A stretch of DNA of 14,723 nt from Candidatus Vogelbacteria bacterium CG22_combo_CG10-13_8_21_14_all_37_9 (GTDB lineage Bacteria > Patescibacteriota > Minisyncoccia > Phycocordibacterales > XYD1-FULL-46-19), in the NCBI GenBank assembly GCA_002772495.1, contig PCSX01000038.1:1231-15953 (forward strand), in the 5' to 3' direction. Both the position numbers and the translations under genes were made by a program. This document shows positions 13,989-14,723 of the stretch, piece by piece. A model generated the notes under the pieces. It ran no database searches and was not told the origin of the DNA. It saw only the letters and a list, made by a program, of their open reading frames with translations. Each line of letters starts with the position of its first letter. Within the stretch, counting starts at the first letter, position 1.

Positions 13989-14035
13989 ATCACCAGAAAA
14001 AAATTCGCCAGTCCGCGAATTTTTTTCTGGTGATT
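13988..14035 (-). terminator. Intrinsic terminator of pnp, 21-bp perfect hairpin
   Basis: Arms 13988-14008 and 14015-14035 are exact reverse complements with a 6-base loop (14009-14014). On the minus strand the core TTCGC/GCGAA is followed by seven T within the stem, and seven A precede it, which is the usual A-tract/hairpin/T-tract layout of an intrinsic terminator. It starts 2 bases after the pnp stop. Because the arms are symmetric it would also work on the plus strand, although no plus-strand gene reads into it. The outer CACCAG/CTGGTG pairs add stability. Confidence 0.8.
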
Positions 14036-14037
14036 TT

Positions 14038-14723
14038 TTAATGACTATCACTAGTTGGTGGGGTTGTCTCAGGGTGACTAGATCCTTGATTGAGAGGTGG
14101 TTTATGATTCGTATTTACTCCCGCTGGAGTTGGATTTAAACCTTTACGACTAGCAAAATCTGGATCAACCGCTTTGATTGATAAATTAATTCGACCGCGC
14201 TCATCGACTTCTTTGATGACGACGGGAACAATTTCTCCTGTAGCGACAACGTCAGAAACTTTAGCCACGTGAAAAGGGGCTAGTTCAGAAATGTGAACTA
14301 AACCTTCGGTGTCATGGCCAATTTTAACAAAAGCGCCGAAATCCATTAGACGTGTAACTTCACCTTGAAATTTATCACCAGCTTTATAAACTCGACAAAT
14401 ATCTTCAATACTGGTTTTGGCTTTTTCCGCGCCAGCTGTTTGGCCCGTAATATAAATAGTGCCGTCATCTTCAATTTCAATTTGGGCGCCAGTGTCGGCC
14501 ACTAATTTTTGAATATTTTTTCCACCCGGTCCAATGATTGCTCCAATCTTGTCGGTTGGAATTTGAAGTTTAATTATTTTAGGCGCGGAGCTTGAAATTT
14601 CAGTTCGAGGAACCTTAATCGCTTCAGCCATTTTTTGCAAAATTTGTAAGCGAGCTTGTTTAGCTTGTTCCAGAGCTTCGACTAAAATCGGAATGGGAAT
14701 ACCGCCAATTTTTATATCTAATT
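14038..14723 (-). CDS. pnp: Polyribonucleotide nucleotidyltransferase (PNPase), C-terminal part
   Basis: PNPase degrades RNA from the 3' end with phosphate in the cytoplasm. Only the last 227 residues are inside the window; the frame is open through the right edge, so the gene is partial and its start is not visible. The visible part opens with LDIKIGGIPIPILVEALEQA, the end of the second RNase PH-like core. A helix leading to LQKMAEAIKVPR follows. The KH domain (visible residues 47-108) has the GxxG loop in IIGPGGKN. The S1 domain (113-184) contains FQGEVTRLMDFGAFV and EGLVHISEL. A Ser/Pro/Thr-rich tail of about 40 residues ends the protein. The catalytic core lies outside the window. An intrinsic terminator follows the stop by 2 bases. 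Confidence 0.95.
   Translation of the reverse strand, partial: LDIKIGGIPIPILVEALEQAKQARLQILQKMAEAIKVPRTEISSSAPKIIKLQIPTDKIGAIIGPGGKNIQKLVADTGAQIEIEDDGTIYITGQTAGAEKAKTSIEDICRVYKAGDKFQGEVTRLMDFGAFVKIGHDTEGLVHISELAPFHVAKVSDVVATGEIVPVVIKEVDERGRINLSIKAVDPDFASRKGLNPTPAGVNTNHKPPLNQGSSHPETTPPTSDSH

Noticed and set aside
13976..13993. GTG start at 13993 for the coiled-coil gene
   Set aside because: The codon lies in the left arm of the pnp terminator and would add six residues before a well-placed ATG at 13975.

Overview
The window looks like a chromosomal segment of a Candidate Phyla Radiation (Patescibacteria) bacterium, probably near the Microgenomates. This placement is an inference from style, not from a marker tree. 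The DNA is AT-rich and gene-dense. Housekeeping proteins are compact: a 249-residue RsmA and a 643-residue UvrD/PcrA-type helicase. Shine-Dalgarno sites are essentially absent, and there are many small secreted or coiled-coil proteins of unknown function beside a VirD4/TraD-like ATPase. Stops are mostly TAA, with one TAG and one TGA. The TGA lies in an ATGA overlap, so the standard bacterial code fits better than code 25.

Layout. (1) 1-594, minus: a membrane-anchored unknown, cut by the window edge. (2) 680-2181, plus: a translationally coupled pair, a secreted IPT/TIG-like protein and a secreted GH24 (T4-type) lysozyme with a separate Cys-containing N-terminal region. (3) 5877 down to 2178, minus: a small unknown protein, a UvrD/PcrA-like helicase, RsmA (16S rRNA dimethyltransferase) and a membrane-anchored DUF192 protein. 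A perfect 20-bp hairpin separates the helicase from rsmA. (4) 5878-6005: a divergent promoter region with two nearly identical promoters placed back to back. (5) 6006-8780, plus: a small coiled-coil protein and a 788-residue membrane-anchored VirD4/HerA-like ATPase. (6) 8781-9990, plus: a short intergenic region and a LysM-LysM-M23 peptidase whose coding frame appears to start upstream of its first ATG. (7) 14723 down to 10052, minus: the 3' end of pnp with a strong hairpin terminator, two coiled-coil unknowns that share a motif, a DksA/TraR-like protein with an altered zinc site, and ComM/YifB.

How it may fit together. Two secreted peptidoglycan enzymes (GH24 and M23), a VirD4-like motor, several membrane or secreted unknowns and ComM (branch migration in natural transformation) suggest envelope-spanning DNA or protein transfer. 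This would suit an episymbiont that must cross its own wall and perhaps a host wall. The rest is ordinary RNA and DNA metabolism: PNPase, RsmA, UvrD-like helicase and DksA-like protein. No tRNA, rRNA, CRISPR array, transposase or phage structural gene was seen. No gene-free stretch exceeds 300 bases; the longest is about 240 bases (8781-9018), and part of that is probably coding.
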